Shown: positions 6,746-16,498, numbered from the stretch's first letter. The stretch is 35,643 nucleotides of DNA from Brevibacterium rongguiense (GCF_009857845.1 NZ_WWEQ01000032.1:1-35643), one strand, 5' to 3'. Notes: generated by a model not told the origin, from the letters alone. Made by a program: numbers and translations.

Positions 6746-6774
6746 CGGGTGCGAGTCCCGCCGGGGGACGCGCC
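6746..6774 (+). repeat. Right attachment-site copy (attR)
   Basis: A 29-nt copy of the tRNA 3' segment at 5459-5488. It has T-to-G at the sixth base and five instead of six G in the G-run; otherwise it is identical through ACGCGCC. No other tRNA parts are present here, so it is a duplicated core and not a second tRNA. Confidence 0.8.
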
Positions 6775-6810
6775 GCCTCGCCTCCTGGGATGGACCGGGG
6801 CCCGGCGGGG

Positions 6811-7434
6811 TCAGTCCAGCGTGTAGTCCTGGGACGAGAACGTGAAGCCGTGCCCGAAGCCGTAGCAGGACACACCCCGGCTCTCGCTCACGGAGCAGGT
6901 GACGCCGTGGGCGCGCAGCGTCTGGCCGTACGGCAGCACCTTGGCCTCCCCGAAATTCCCGTCGGCGCCCTGGTAGATGTAGGCGGGATCGCCCGTGACC
7001 TCGAAGTGCGCGGCGGAGCCCGCCCCGAACGCAATCGCGTTCGGCCGCTCGACATAGCCCTCGACGCCCTCGACGTCGGGCGCGCTCGCGGGAATCGCCG
7101 TGCTGTTGCACCCCACGTCGCCCGCGGAGATCGCGCAGTTGTGCTTGCCCGAGGGCGTCTGGAAGTAGAACGTGTCGCGCGTGCCCGACGCCCTGCCGCG
7201 ATAGGCGGGGGCGCTCACGCTCCCGCCCTCGTCCTCGTCCTGCGGCGCGCTGCCCTGGCCCTCGACCACCTGGTCGGAGGCGTCCTGCGGGGCCTGGGTG
7301 GTGGGCGCGGCCGCTGCGTTGGCCGGGGCCGCGTCGGGGGCCGCGCGCAGCGCGTTCCACGGCAGGTACTGGCAGCCGCTGAGCAGCAGGGTGCCGGCGA
7401 TCATCGCGGCGGCCGCGGGCAGAGTGGTCTTCAT
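6811..7434 (-). CDS. DUF6636-like lipoprotein, paralogue 3
   Basis: A 207-residue exported lipoprotein. The lipobox LLSGC (Cys ~21) ends a short signal peptide. A Pro/Ala/Gln-rich linker spans ~25-80. The C-terminal domain has TFYFQTPSGKHNCAI, VGCNSTAIPASAPDV, RPNAI, LPYGQTLRAHGVTC and GVSCYGFGHGFTFSS, which fits the DUF6636-type pattern with four cysteines likely forming two disulfides. The start is 3 nt after the upstream gene's stop, and GAGGTG within that gene's end serves as ribosome binding site, so the two are translated from one transcript. Its 3' end lies 36 nt from the right att copy. The function of the family is unknown. Confidence 0.8.
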   Translation of the reverse strand: MKTTLPAAAAMIAGTLLLSGCQYLPWNALRAAPDAAPANAAAAPTTQAPQDASDQVVEGQGSAPQDEDEGGSVSAPAYRGRASGTRDTFYFQTPSGKHNCAISAGDVGCNSTAIPASAPDVEGVEGYVERPNAIAFGAGSAAHFEVTGDPAYIYQGADGNFGEAKVLPYGQTLRAHGVTCSVSESRGVSCYGFGHGFTFSSQDYTLD

Positions 7435-7437
7435 GGC

Positions 7438-8097
7438 TCAGTGCACCTCGTAGGCTTTGGAGGAGAGGGAGAATCCGTGGCCGCCGCGCGTGCAGGTCAC
7501 GCCCTTCGCCTTCGCCACGGTGCAGGTGGTGCCGCGCACGCTGAGCACCTGGCCGTAGCCGAGCACCGTGCCCTTGCCCAGGCTCGCCGCCATCGAGTCG
7601 TAGGTGGCGTCGCCGTTCTGCACGAGCCTGGCCTTCTTGCCCGTGTACAGCTCGACGGTGTTCGGCCGGCCCATGAGCCCATCGGTCCCGACGACGTCCG
7701 GGGCGCTCGCGGGGATCGCCAGGCTCGTGCAGCCCACGACGTCGGCGGCGATCTCGCAGCGGTGCTTCTCCGAGGGCGAGTAGAAGTAGTAGTTCGTGCC
7801 CGTGTACTCGGACTTCTTCGCGTAGTCGGCGGGGTCCACGCGCTCGCCCGCCGGGGCGCCGGTGCCCGCTGACCCGCCGCCGTTCCCCGCTGCCCCACCG
7901 CCGGTCGGGCTCGCCTGGCCGCCCACCACCTGGTTGGGGTCGGAGGAGGCGGCCGGCGAGGTCGCCGCGGCAGCCGCGCCCTCGCTCGCGTCCGCCTCCG
8001 GCTTGGCCTGACCGGGGCCGAACGGCAGGAATTGGCAGCCGCTCAGCAGTGCGAGCGCGGCCGTGGAGGCGGCACCGGCCGCAATCACGCGTTTCAT
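7438..8097 (-). CDS. DUF6636-like lipoprotein, paralogue 2
   Basis: A 219-residue lipoprotein with lipobox LLSGC (Cys ~21). It has a long Ala/Gly/Ser linker and a C-terminal domain parallel to its neighbours: YYFYSPSEKHRCEI, VVGCTSLAIPASAPDV, RPNTV, LGYGQVLSVRGTTC and GVTCTRGGHGFSLSS. The four domain cysteines are conserved. The ATG at 8097 has no good ribosome binding site, but TAAAAT sits 6 nt upstream, so it may be read from its own leaderless transcript as well as with the upstream paralogue. Domain sequence differs clearly from its neighbours, so this is an old tandem duplication, not a recent one. Confidence 0.8.
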   Translation of the reverse strand: MKRVIAAGAASTAALALLSGCQFLPFGPGQAKPEADASEGAAAAATSPAASSDPNQVVGGQASPTGGGAAGNGGGSAGTGAPAGERVDPADYAKKSEYTGTNYYFYSPSEKHRCEIAADVVGCTSLAIPASAPDVVGTDGLMGRPNTVELYTGKKARLVQNGDATYDSMAASLGKGTVLGYGQVLSVRGTTCTVAKAKGVTCTRGGHGFSLSSKAYEVH

Positions 8098-8103
8098 GCC
8101 ATT

Positions 8104-8109
8104 ATTTTA
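8104..8109 (-). promoter_or_regulatory. Candidate -10 box (leaderless) for lipoprotein paralogue 2
   Basis: TAAAAT on the minus strand lies 6 nt upstream of the ATG at 8097. This is a rare AT-rich patch in the surrounding GC-rich sequence. Confidence 0.55.
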
Positions 8110-8220
8110 TGACACTTTTCGGATGGAACGCGCAGGATCGCCCGACCGGTTCGCCGCGTGTCACCCCGTTCCCCGCGGCTGGGACGCCGCGGCCCGCGCT
8201 CCGGGGGCACCCCCGCGAGC

Positions 8221-8883
8221 CTAGTGCAGCGCCACCCGCTCGGAGGACAGCGTGAACCCGTGGGCGCCGTTCGTGCACGTGATGCCAGCCCGGGCGCTCG
8301 TGCAGGTGGTGCCGTGCAGGCTGATCGCCTGCCCGTAGGGCAGGACCTTGCCCTTCCCGCTGCCGGGATTGCTCGCCTCGAACTCGTAGGCCGGATCGCC
8401 GGTCTGCGCGTAGGTCGCCTTCCTGCCCGGCTGGAGGACCACGGCATTGGGCCGCTCGGATTCGCCGTCCACGCCGGGGACATCGGGGGCATCGGCGGGC
8501 AGCGCGCTGGAGTTGCAGCCGGTGTCGTCGGGGCCGATCGCGCACTTGTGCTTGCCGGACGGCGAGGTGAAGTAGAGCGTGTCGTGCGTCGTGTCCGAGG
8601 TGCCGCGGAACGGGCCGATCGGGACCGCCTCGCCCACACCGGGGCTGCCGCTGCCGTTGTCCGGCTCAGGCTGCCCGGTCTCCGGGGCCGCTGCCTGCCC
8701 GCCGTCGTCCTCGGCGGGCGCGCTGGCTGCGCTCGTCGCGGCCGCCTGCGACTCCTGCGGCCGTGCGTCGCCCGAGCCGCCGCCATCGCCGTCCCCGCCG
8801 TTCCCGATGCCCAGCAGCTGGCAGCCGCTGAGCAGTGCCAGCCCCGCGGTCGCGGTGGCCGCCAGCAGCGTCGTCCTCTTCAT
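8221..8883 (-). CDS. DUF6636-like lipoprotein, paralogue 1
   Basis: A 220-residue lipoprotein. Lipobox LLSGC (Cys ~21) is followed by a Gly/Asp/Gln-rich linker to ~85. The C-terminal domain reads TLYFTSPSGKHKCAI, TGCNSSALPADAPDV, RPNAVVL, VLPYGQAISLHGTTC and GITCTNGAHGFTLSS. It is first in a set of three paralogues on the minus strand, with a 123-nt gap to the next. Such lipoproteins are anchored on the outer face of the membrane; no enzyme motif is visible, and a binding or sensing role is only a guess. Confidence 0.8.
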   Translation of the reverse strand: MKRTTLLAATATAGLALLSGCQLLGIGNGGDGDGGGSGDARPQESQAAATSAASAPAEDDGGQAAAPETGQPEPDNGSGSPGVGEAVPIGPFRGTSDTTHDTLYFTSPSGKHKCAIGPDDTGCNSSALPADAPDVPGVDGESERPNAVVLQPGRKATYAQTGDPAYEFEASNPGSGKGKVLPYGQAISLHGTTCTSARAGITCTNGAHGFTLSSERVALH

Positions 8884-8890
8884 ACGGCAC

Positions 8891-8896
8891 AGCCTA
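8891..8896 (-). promoter_or_regulatory. Candidate -10 box (leaderless) for lipoprotein paralogue 1
   Basis: TAGGCT on the minus strand lies 7 nt upstream of the ATG at 8883. Confidence 0.45.
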
Positions 8897-8941
8897 GGCC
8901 ACGGGGCCCGGGGTGCCGGTCCGCACGAGCGGAAATCGACG

Positions 8942-8976
8942 AGGGGCCCGCCACCGCGATGCGGTGGCGAGCCCCT
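8942..8976 (-). terminator. Terminator downstream of ndh
   Basis: AGGGGC-c-CGCCACCGC pairs with GCGGTGGCG-a-GCCCCT around a GAT loop, a 15-bp stem with one mismatch. It begins 43 nt after the ndh stop and before the lipoprotein promoter. Confidence 0.8.
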
Positions 8977-9019
8977 GATCGGGTGCGGCGCCGGCGGGCC
9001 GGCGCGCCGGACTCATGGG

Positions 9020-10414
9020 TCAGGCGTTGGCCTTCTCCTTGGCGTCCTTGGGCTCCTTCTTGGGCGCCGGCTTCGAGTGGGCGGCCTCGACGAACGCCTT
9101 GCGGGGCACATCGAGGTCGCGCAGCGACGTGGTGTCGCGGCCGTTGAGGAAGTTGAGCACCCAGTTGCCGAAGATCCGGCTCGTGCGCTCGGCGGACGGG
9201 ATCGCCCAGCCGTGGTAGCCGCGGTGCATCGCCCAGGCGACGATGCCGCGGGCCTCGAAGTCGCCCACCTGTGCGACGCCCTTGTAGAGGCCCAGGCCCG
9301 CCACGGAGCCCATCGTCTTGTGGAAGTACTGCTTGAACTCCGTCTCCCCGCGCAGCGCCGCGACGACGTTGGCGGCGAGCACGGGAGCCTGGCGCACGGC
9401 GTGCTGCGCATTGGGCACGCAGTAGCCGCCGGGGCCCATGCCGGAGAGGTCCGGGACCGCGGCGTTGTCGCCGGCGCCCCAGGCATCGGCGACGACGCCG
9501 TTCTCGTCCTCGACGCGCAGGTCCGCGCGCACGGTCAGGCGGCCGCGCTCGTCGATGGGCAGGTCGGAGTCGATGAGGACCGGATTGGCCTTGACGCCCG
9601 CGCTCCACACGATCGTGTCGGCGTCGAACTCCTCGCCGTTGGACAGCTTGCAGTGCTTGTTCGTGCAGTCCTGGAGGAACGTCTCGAGGTAGACGTCGAT
9701 GCCGCGCTCGCGCAGGTGGTCGACGACCCAGCGGGCCTGGCCCTCGCTGACCTCGGGCATGATGCGGCCCATCGCCTCGACGAGGACGAAGCGGACATCG
9801 GCCTCGGTGAGCGTCTCGTGCTGGGCCACGGCGGCGCGCACGACGTCTTCGAGCTCGGCGAGGATCTCCACGCCGGCGAACCCGCCGCCGACGAACACGA
9901 ACGTGAGGGCCTTGCGGCGCTCGTCGTCGTTGTCCATGAGCGCGGCCTCGTCGAGGCGGTTGAGCAGGTGGTCGCGCAGCGCGACCGCCTCCTCGATGCG
10001 CTTGAGGCCGATCGCCTCCTCCGCGAGGCCGGGGATGGGCAGCGCGCGCGGCACCGCGCCGGCGGCCATGACGAGCTGGTCGTAGTCGAGCTCGAACGGC
10101 TCATCGCCGCCCTCCGGCTCGACGACGACGAACTTCTTCGCGTGGTTGATGGAGGTCACCGAGCCCGTGACGACTTCGGCGCCCTTGAGGTGGCGGCGCA
10201 GCGGCACCACGGCGTGGCGCGGCTCGATCGCGCCGGAGGCGACCTCGGGCAGGAACGGCTGGTACGTCATGTACGGGTTCGGGTCGACGACCGTGACCGT
10301 CGCCTCCCCCGTGCCGAGCTGCTTGAGCATGTGCTGGGCGGCGACGAGGCCGAGGTAGCCTCCGCCGACGACGAGGATGCGGGGACGCAGTTTGCTGTTT
10401 CGAATCAGAGCCAT
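9020..10414 (-). CDS. ndh: Type II NADH dehydrogenase (NDH-2)
   Basis: A 464-residue peripheral membrane flavoprotein that passes electrons from NADH to the quinone pool without pumping protons. The FAD-binding Rossmann motif VVGGGYLG is at residues 15-22. VMAAGAVPRALPIPGL follows, then the NADH-binding Rossmann motif FVGGGFAGVE (~174-183). WSAGVKANPVL and WGAGDNAAVPD are the second FAD-contact region. Length matches NDH-2. The C-terminal KPAPKKEPKDAKEKANA is a basic, low-complexity tail. ATG 10414 has TAGGAT 6 nt upstream and no ribosome binding site, suggesting a leaderless mRNA. It is monocistronic, with its own promoter and terminator. Confidence 0.93.
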   Translation of the reverse strand: MALIRNSKLRPRILVVGGGYLGLVAAQHMLKQLGTGEATVTVVDPNPYMTYQPFLPEVASGAIEPRHAVVPLRRHLKGAEVVTGSVTSINHAKKFVVVEPEGGDEPFELDYDQLVMAAGAVPRALPIPGLAEEAIGLKRIEEAVALRDHLLNRLDEAALMDNDDERRKALTFVFVGGGFAGVEILAELEDVVRAAVAQHETLTEADVRFVLVEAMGRIMPEVSEGQARWVVDHLRERGIDVYLETFLQDCTNKHCKLSNGEEFDADTIVWSAGVKANPVLIDSDLPIDERGRLTVRADLRVEDENGVVADAWGAGDNAAVPDLSGMGPGGYCVPNAQHAVRQAPVLAANVVAALRGETEFKQYFHKTMGSVAGLGLYKGVAQVGDFEARGIVAWAMHRGYHGWAIPSAERTSRIFGNWVLNFLNGRDTTSLRDLDVPRKAFVEAAHSKPAPKKEPKDAKEKANA

Positions 10415-10420
10415 AGTGCC

Positions 10421-10426
10421 ATCCTA
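10421..10426 (-). promoter_or_regulatory. Candidate -10 box (leaderless) for ndh
   Basis: TAGGAT on the minus strand lies 6 nt upstream of the ndh ATG. Confidence 0.55.
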
Positions 10427-10490
10427 TCCAAGAGAGGTGAGCGCGGCGCCGGCCGGTCGCAGGGCGCTCGGCCGCGCCCGGCTTCGGGGA

Positions 10491-11756
10491 TCAGTGCCGG
10501 CGCAGCCGTCGCGCGCGCACTCCGGCAGCGATCCCATAAGCCACCAGTCCGCCTGCCACGAGCATACACACGATGAGCACGGCGGGACCCGCCACCGTCC
10601 GCGGGGCGGCGGCGGCCTGCGCCGGTGCCGCGGAGGCGCCCTGGGAGGCCGAGGCGCTCGCGCTCGCACCGCCCTTCGCGCCCCCGTCCGGCTCGGCGCG
10701 CCGGTGCATGCTCACCCAGTCGGCGAGCTCCCGGCGGGCATTGGGCGGCTGCGCGGGGGCCTTGGCGGCCAGGGCGGCGGGGGGATCGATGCGCCCGTAG
10801 CCCACCGTCGCATCGCGCTGCTCGCCCTTCGTGCGCCCGGAGTGGCCCTTGACGGCGCGGGCGGTGCCCTCGAGCCGGCCCACCACCTCGTCGGCGCTCC
10901 AGTCCGGGTGCGCCGCGCGCAGCAGCGCGGCCGCCCCGGAGACGATCGGGGAGGCGAACGAGCAGCCCGATGCCTCCGCGTAGCCGCCCTTGTAGTAGGG
11001 CACGGGGATCTGCTGGGCCGGGCCCATGAGGGACACGGCGGAGCCGGGCGCGGTGGACCCGCTGGCCACGCGCCCGCTCTTCGTCAGCCCGCCCACGCCC
11101 ACAACGCCGGGCACCGTGGCCGGGGACCAGACCCGCTTCGCACCCTCCGAGCGGTTGCCCACGCACGCCACGACGACGACGTCCTTGGAGAACGCGTACT
11201 CGAACGCGGAGTCCCAGGCCTCCGGCCACGCGGGGTCGTCCCAGCCGAGCGACATGTTGATGACCCCCGCCCCGGAGTCCACGGCCCAGCGCACCGCCTT
11301 GGCCGCCTGCTCGCGCGAGGAGTCGGCGCCGCTGGGCGGCGAGCCGCCCAGCCACATCGACGCGGAGAGCAGCGTGGCCTCCGGGGCGACGCCGGTCGGC
11401 CCCTCCCCCACGCCGCGGCCGGCGATCACGCCGGCCACTCCCGTGGCGTGGCCGATCGCGGAGGCCGGGCCCACGGGGGTCCGGCCGTCCTTGCGGGCCC
11501 CGCTGAAGTCCTTGGCGCCCACGACGGTCCCCTTGAGGTCCTCGTGGTCGGCGCTGATGCCGGAGTCGATGACGGCGACCGTGACGCCCGCCCCGCGGGT
11601 CGTCTTCCACATCGCATCGATGCCGTACTCGTGGAGATACCACTGGCCCGGCCCGGCCTTGGGCGCGGCCGCCGCCGGCGCGGCCGGGCCGAGGCCCGCG
11701 GCGAGCACCAGGGCCACTGCCGCGAGCGCGGCGGCGGCCCTCCTCACACCGGTCAC
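10491..11756 (-). CDS. Membrane-anchored S8 (subtilisin/mycosin-like) serine protease
   Basis: A 421-residue exported protease. A signal peptide (RRAAAALAAVALVLAAGLGPAAP) is followed by the S8 domain. The catalytic triad is Asp64 in AVIDSGIS, His103 in GHATGVAGVIAG and Ser266 in GCSFASPIVSG; the oxyanion Asn201 is in VACVGNRS. The usual GTSxAxP reads GCSFASP, with Cys in place of Thr. An Ala/Ser-rich linker leads to a C-terminal membrane helix (VAGPAVLIVCMLVAGGLVAYGI) and a basic end, the layout of mycosins. The GTG start overlaps the ppx stop codon (GTGA), implying coupled translation. No ESX secretion genes are in the window, so a type VII role is not supported here. Confidence 0.85.
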   Translation of the reverse strand: MTGVRRAAAALAAVALVLAAGLGPAAPAAAAPKAGPGQWYLHEYGIDAMWKTTRGAGVTVAVIDSGISADHEDLKGTVVGAKDFSGARKDGRTPVGPASAIGHATGVAGVIAGRGVGEGPTGVAPEATLLSASMWLGGSPPSGADSSREQAAKAVRWAVDSGAGVINMSLGWDDPAWPEAWDSAFEYAFSKDVVVVACVGNRSEGAKRVWSPATVPGVVGVGGLTKSGRVASGSTAPGSAVSLMGPAQQIPVPYYKGGYAEASGCSFASPIVSGAAALLRAAHPDWSADEVVGRLEGTARAVKGHSGRTKGEQRDATVGYGRIDPPAALAAKAPAQPPNARRELADWVSMHRRAEPDGGAKGGASASASASQGASAAPAQAAAAPRTVAGPAVLIVCMLVAGGLVAYGIAAGVRARRLRRH

Positions 11757-12727
11757 ACCGGGCCGCTTCGGCCCAGCGCCAGGGCGATGCCGTCGAGGAT
11801 GTCCGTCTCGCTGACGAAGACCTCGAGGGCGCCGCCCGCGGCGGCCACGTCCGCGGAGATCCGCTCGACGAGGCGGGCGAAGACGAGCGCGCCGGTGCCG
11901 ATGACGTCCACGCGGCCCGGGTGCATGTAGCCCAGGCCGGCGCGCTCGGAGCGCTCCATGCGCGTGAGCGCCGCGGTGGCGCGCGCGAGCTCGGGCAGCG
12001 GCAGGTGCGCGCCGTGGATAGCGGCGGGATCGTAGCGCTCGAGGCCCAGGACGGCGGCGGCCACCGTCGTGGCGGTCCCGGCCACGCCGATGAGGGTGCG
12101 CACGCCCGCCATGTCGACGGTGTCCGCCGCGGCCTCGTACATCGCATCGACGTCGCGCACGGTCGCGGCGACCTCCGCGTCGGTGGGCGGATCGGAGTGC
12201 ATGTGGCGCTCGGTCAGGCGCACGCAGCCGATGTCCATGCTGTAGGCCTGCTCGGCGTCTGCCGTGCCGCGCACCAATTCGGTCGAGCCGCCGCCGAGGT
12301 CCATGACGAGGAACGGCGGGCGGGGGGTCACCGCGTCCTCATCGGCGGCCTCCGCGACGCCGCTGACGGCGCCGGCGAACGACAGGCGCGCCTCCTCCTC
12401 GCCGCTGATGACCTCCGGCACGACGCCCACCCGTTCGGCCACGCCGGTGAGGAACTCATCGCGGTTCGCGGCGTCCCGGGTGGCCGAGGTGGCGACGAAG
12501 CGCCGGCGCTCGGCGCCCTCGCGCTCGCAGATCGCGGCGTACTCCTCGCATACGGCGAAGGTCCGCTCGAGCGCCTCGGGGGCGAAGGCACCGGTGGAGT
12601 CGACGCCCTGGCCCAGCCGTACCACGCGCATCTCGCGGACCACGTCGCTCACGCGGCCGGCCTCGATATCGGCGATGAGCAGGCGCAGGGAGTTCGTCCC
12701 GCAGTCGAAGGCAGCAACTCGAGTCAT
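11753..12727 (-). CDS. ppx: Ppx/GppA exopolyphosphatase
   Basis: A 324-residue cytosolic phosphatase of the ASKHA fold that removes terminal phosphate from polyphosphate or hydrolyses pppGpp. The phosphate-1 motif AAFDCGTNSLRLLIAD is at residues 5-20. ATSATRDAANRDEFL and VISGEEEARLSF follow, then the phosphate-2 motif VMDLGGGSTEL (141-151) and GVAGTATTVAA. It has the short single-module length usual in actinomycetes. The ATG has TAGACT 6 nt upstream, so it may be transcribed on its own as well as with the upstream DUF501 gene. The subtilase start overlaps its stop. Ppx versus GppA activity cannot be told apart by sequence. Confidence 0.92.
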   Translation of the reverse strand: MTRVAAFDCGTNSLRLLIADIEAGRVSDVVREMRVVRLGQGVDSTGAFAPEALERTFAVCEEYAAICEREGAERRRFVATSATRDAANRDEFLTGVAERVGVVPEVISGEEEARLSFAGAVSGVAEAADEDAVTPRPPFLVMDLGGGSTELVRGTADAEQAYSMDIGCVRLTERHMHSDPPTDAEVAATVRDVDAMYEAAADTVDMAGVRTLIGVAGTATTVAAAVLGLERYDPAAIHGAHLPLPELARATAALTRMERSERAGLGYMHPGRVDVIGTGALVFARLVERISADVAAAGGALEVFVSETDILDGIALALGRSGPV

Positions 12728-12733
12728 GGGACA

Positions 12734-12739
12734 AGTCTA
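12734..12739 (-). promoter_or_regulatory. Candidate -10 box (leaderless) for ppx
   Basis: TAGACT on the minus strand lies 6 nt upstream of the ppx ATG, in the 50-nt gap after the DUF501 gene. Confidence 0.5.
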
Positions 12740-12777
12740 GGGCGTGCGCCGCCCGCGCGGGCCTGGCGCGGCGCGCG

Positions 12778-13281
12778 CTAGGCCGCGGCGGGCGGCGGGA
12801 CGTCGGCCATGAGGCCGAGCGCGCGATCGCCGATCGGGTTGACGCCGGGGCCGGCGGCGAGGCTGTGCGCCACGAGCGCGTGGAGGCACTTGACCCGGGT
12901 GGGCATGCCGCCGGCGGAGAAGTCCGCGATCTCCTCGACGGAGCCGATTCCCGCCGCCGCGCCGATCTCCGCGCGGTCGCGCAGGTAGGCGCGGTGCGCG
13001 GCGGCGTAGGCGGTCGCGAGGTCCTCATCGCCGGCGAGCTCCGCGGTCCACTCGGCCATCGTGCCGTGGGACTCGATGCGCGAGGCCTCGGCCACGTAGG
13101 CCGGATGGGTGAGGTAGTAGGCCGTGGGGAACGGGGTGCCGTCGGGCAGCCGCGGGGCGGTGGCGACGACGAGCGGCTCGCCGGCGCGGGAGCGGGCCGC
13201 GATGCCCACGACGCCGCGGGGCAGGCGGCCCAGCTGGGCGCGCACCGCATCGAGGTCGGCCTGGCTGGCCGGTGTCATCAT
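12778..13281 (-). CDS. DUF501 domain protein
   Basis: A 167-residue protein of unknown function that is widespread in actinomycetes between the FtsB-like gene and ppx. The family's visible blocks are QLGRLPRGVVGIAARSRAGEP, FPTAYYLTHPAYVAEASRIES and the C-terminal GGMPTRVKCLHALVAHSLA then PGVNPIGDRAL. The Cys/His pair in VKCLHALVAH is a conserved feature that could bind metal or act in catalysis, but this is not known. Its ATG overlaps the FtsB-like stop (ATGATGA), so translation is coupled; the second ATG is an equally good start. Confidence 0.85.
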   Translation of the reverse strand: MMTPASQADLDAVRAQLGRLPRGVVGIAARSRAGEPLVVATAPRLPDGTPFPTAYYLTHPAYVAEASRIESHGTMAEWTAELAGDEDLATAYAAAHRAYLRDRAEIGAAAGIGSVEEIADFSAGGMPTRVKCLHALVAHSLAAGPGVNPIGDRALGLMADVPPPAAA

Positions 13282-13817
13282 CGGCCCGCCGCCTCGCCGG
13301 CCGTGCCGGAGCCGTCGGCGCCGGTGCGCCCGGCGTCCGTTGCCAGTCCGACGGACTTGAGGGAGTCGGCGAACTCGACGTACCAGGGGCGGGGGCGCGA
13401 GGACTTGTTGATCTGCTCGTCGGCGGGCTCGTCCTGGGCCGAGGCCCGATCGTCGACGACGATGTAGGGCTTCTCGCCCTTGTTCACGTAGCCCTGCTGC
13501 TCGCGGGCGAGGCGCTGCAGGTACTCCGGGTCCTTGAGGCTGTCCTGCTTCTTCTCGAGGTCGCCGACCTCCTGGCGCGTCGAGGCGTTGTCCTGCTCGA
13601 GCGCGTGGATCTGCTGGGCCTGCCGGATGCCCGTGTTGATGCTCGGCATGAACATGGCCAGCAGCGCGATGACGAGGCAGCCCAGCACGAGGCGGCGGCC
13701 GGAGAGCCGACGGACCGGGGCCGCACCGCGGGCCCGGCCCGGGGTGCGGCTCCGCCTGCCGCGAGGGGTCTGCGCAGCTGCGGGCCTCGACCCGGCTGTG
13801 GAGCGCCTGCTGCTCAT
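13278..13817 (-). CDS. Septum formation initiator (FtsB/DivIC-like)
   Basis: A 179-residue bitopic division protein. The ATG at 13817 is chosen over 13838 because GAGGTGG precedes it closely, whereas nothing precedes the longer start. The N-terminus is basic and Pro/Arg-rich in the cytosol. One membrane helix (RLVLGCLVIALLAMFMPSI) is followed by a heptad-like coiled coil (IRQAQQIHALEQDNASTRQE then VGDLEKKQDSLKDPEYLQRLA) ending in the family's EYLQRLAREQQGYVNKGEKPY. The tail is disordered. FtsB/DivIC proteins act with FtsL and FtsQ in the divisome. It sits directly downstream of eno, the conserved actinomycete arrangement. Confidence 0.9.
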   Translation of the reverse strand: MSSRRSTAGSRPAAAQTPRGRRSRTPGRARGAAPVRRLSGRRLVLGCLVIALLAMFMPSINTGIRQAQQIHALEQDNASTRQEVGDLEKKQDSLKDPEYLQRLAREQQGYVNKGEKPYIVVDDRASAQDEPADEQINKSSRPRPWYVEFADSLKSVGLATDAGRTGADGSGTAGEAAGR

Positions 13818-13846
13818 GACCACCTCGGATGCGCGCATAGGGGAAG

Positions 13847-13882
13847 GGAAGGCACGGCAGGTCTCAGTCTGCCGTGCCTTCC
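13847..13882 (-). terminator. Terminator downstream of eno
   Basis: GGAAGGCACGGCAG pairs perfectly with CTGCCGTGCCTTCC around an 8-nt loop (14-bp stem). It lies between eno and the FtsB-like gene, so it would limit eno read-through into the division gene. Confidence 0.8.
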
Positions 13883-13965
13883 GGTGCGGGCCGGTATTTG
13901 CCCGGGGCGTGTCGCACCGGGCGGGCCGGGGTGCGCCGGGCGCGCGCCTCGGGCCCCGGCGGCGC

Positions 13966-16342
<2,377 letters not shown>

Positions 16343-16355
16343 GCCGCGCGGCCCC

Positions 16356-16430
16356 CGCACCCCGGGCTCCCGCACCCCGGGCTCCCGCACTCCGAGCGCC
16401 CGCATCTCCGGCGCGCGCACCCCAGGCCAA
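16356..16430. repeat. Five tandem 15-bp repeats upstream of mazG
   Basis: CGCACCCCGGGCTCC occurs twice exactly (16356-16370, 16371-16385). Three diverged units follow at 16386, 16401 and 16416. If mazG started upstream, these would encode VREPG-like pentapeptides. Confidence 0.8.
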
Positions 16431-16498
16431 CGCGCCCGCAGCCCCCGCGGTCGACTGCCGCGGCGCTCCCGGTGACCGCGGCGCTCACGCGCGGCGCC

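Larger units (their letters stand above)
5459..6774. mobile_element. Remnant or minimal integrative element inserted at the TAA tRNA
   Basis: A 1.3-kb segment is bounded by near-identical copies of the tRNA 3' end. It visibly has lower GC than its neighbours. Inside lie paired 11-bp repeats near each end, a 3' fragment of a tyrosine integrase reading toward the right boundary, a secreted-peptide gene with its own promoter and terminator, and two damaged minus-strand gene pieces. No capsid, transfer or replication genes are present. It is either the leftover of a larger prophage or ICE after internal deletion, or a minimal cargo element that depends on an integrase supplied elsewhere. Confidence 0.75.
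6438..6845 (+). pseudogene. Tyrosine integrase, 3' fragment
   Basis: The first ~75 codons encode the C-terminal catalytic end of a phage-type tyrosine recombinase. ITPHDLRHTAASLAVQAG holds the H-x-x-R box, LEHATAAVTLDVYA holds the second His region and the nucleophile Tyr, and AALFDSDLGAVADAMEAA is the usual tail. An in-frame TGA (6435-6437) precedes the ATG, and the N-terminal arm-binding and core-binding domains are missing. The usual length is 370-400 residues. The frame then reads on through the right arm repeats and the right att copy to 6845, so the last part is probably not native protein. It cannot be active alone. Confidence 0.8.

Noticed and set aside
6746..6774. A second tRNA gene
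   Set aside because: Only the T arm and 3' acceptor are present; the upstream sequence does not form the rest of a cloverleaf.
10491..11756. Part of a type VII (ESX) secretion locus
   Set aside because: The protease resembles mycosins, but no EccB/C/D, WXG100 or related genes are present and the neighbours are housekeeping genes.
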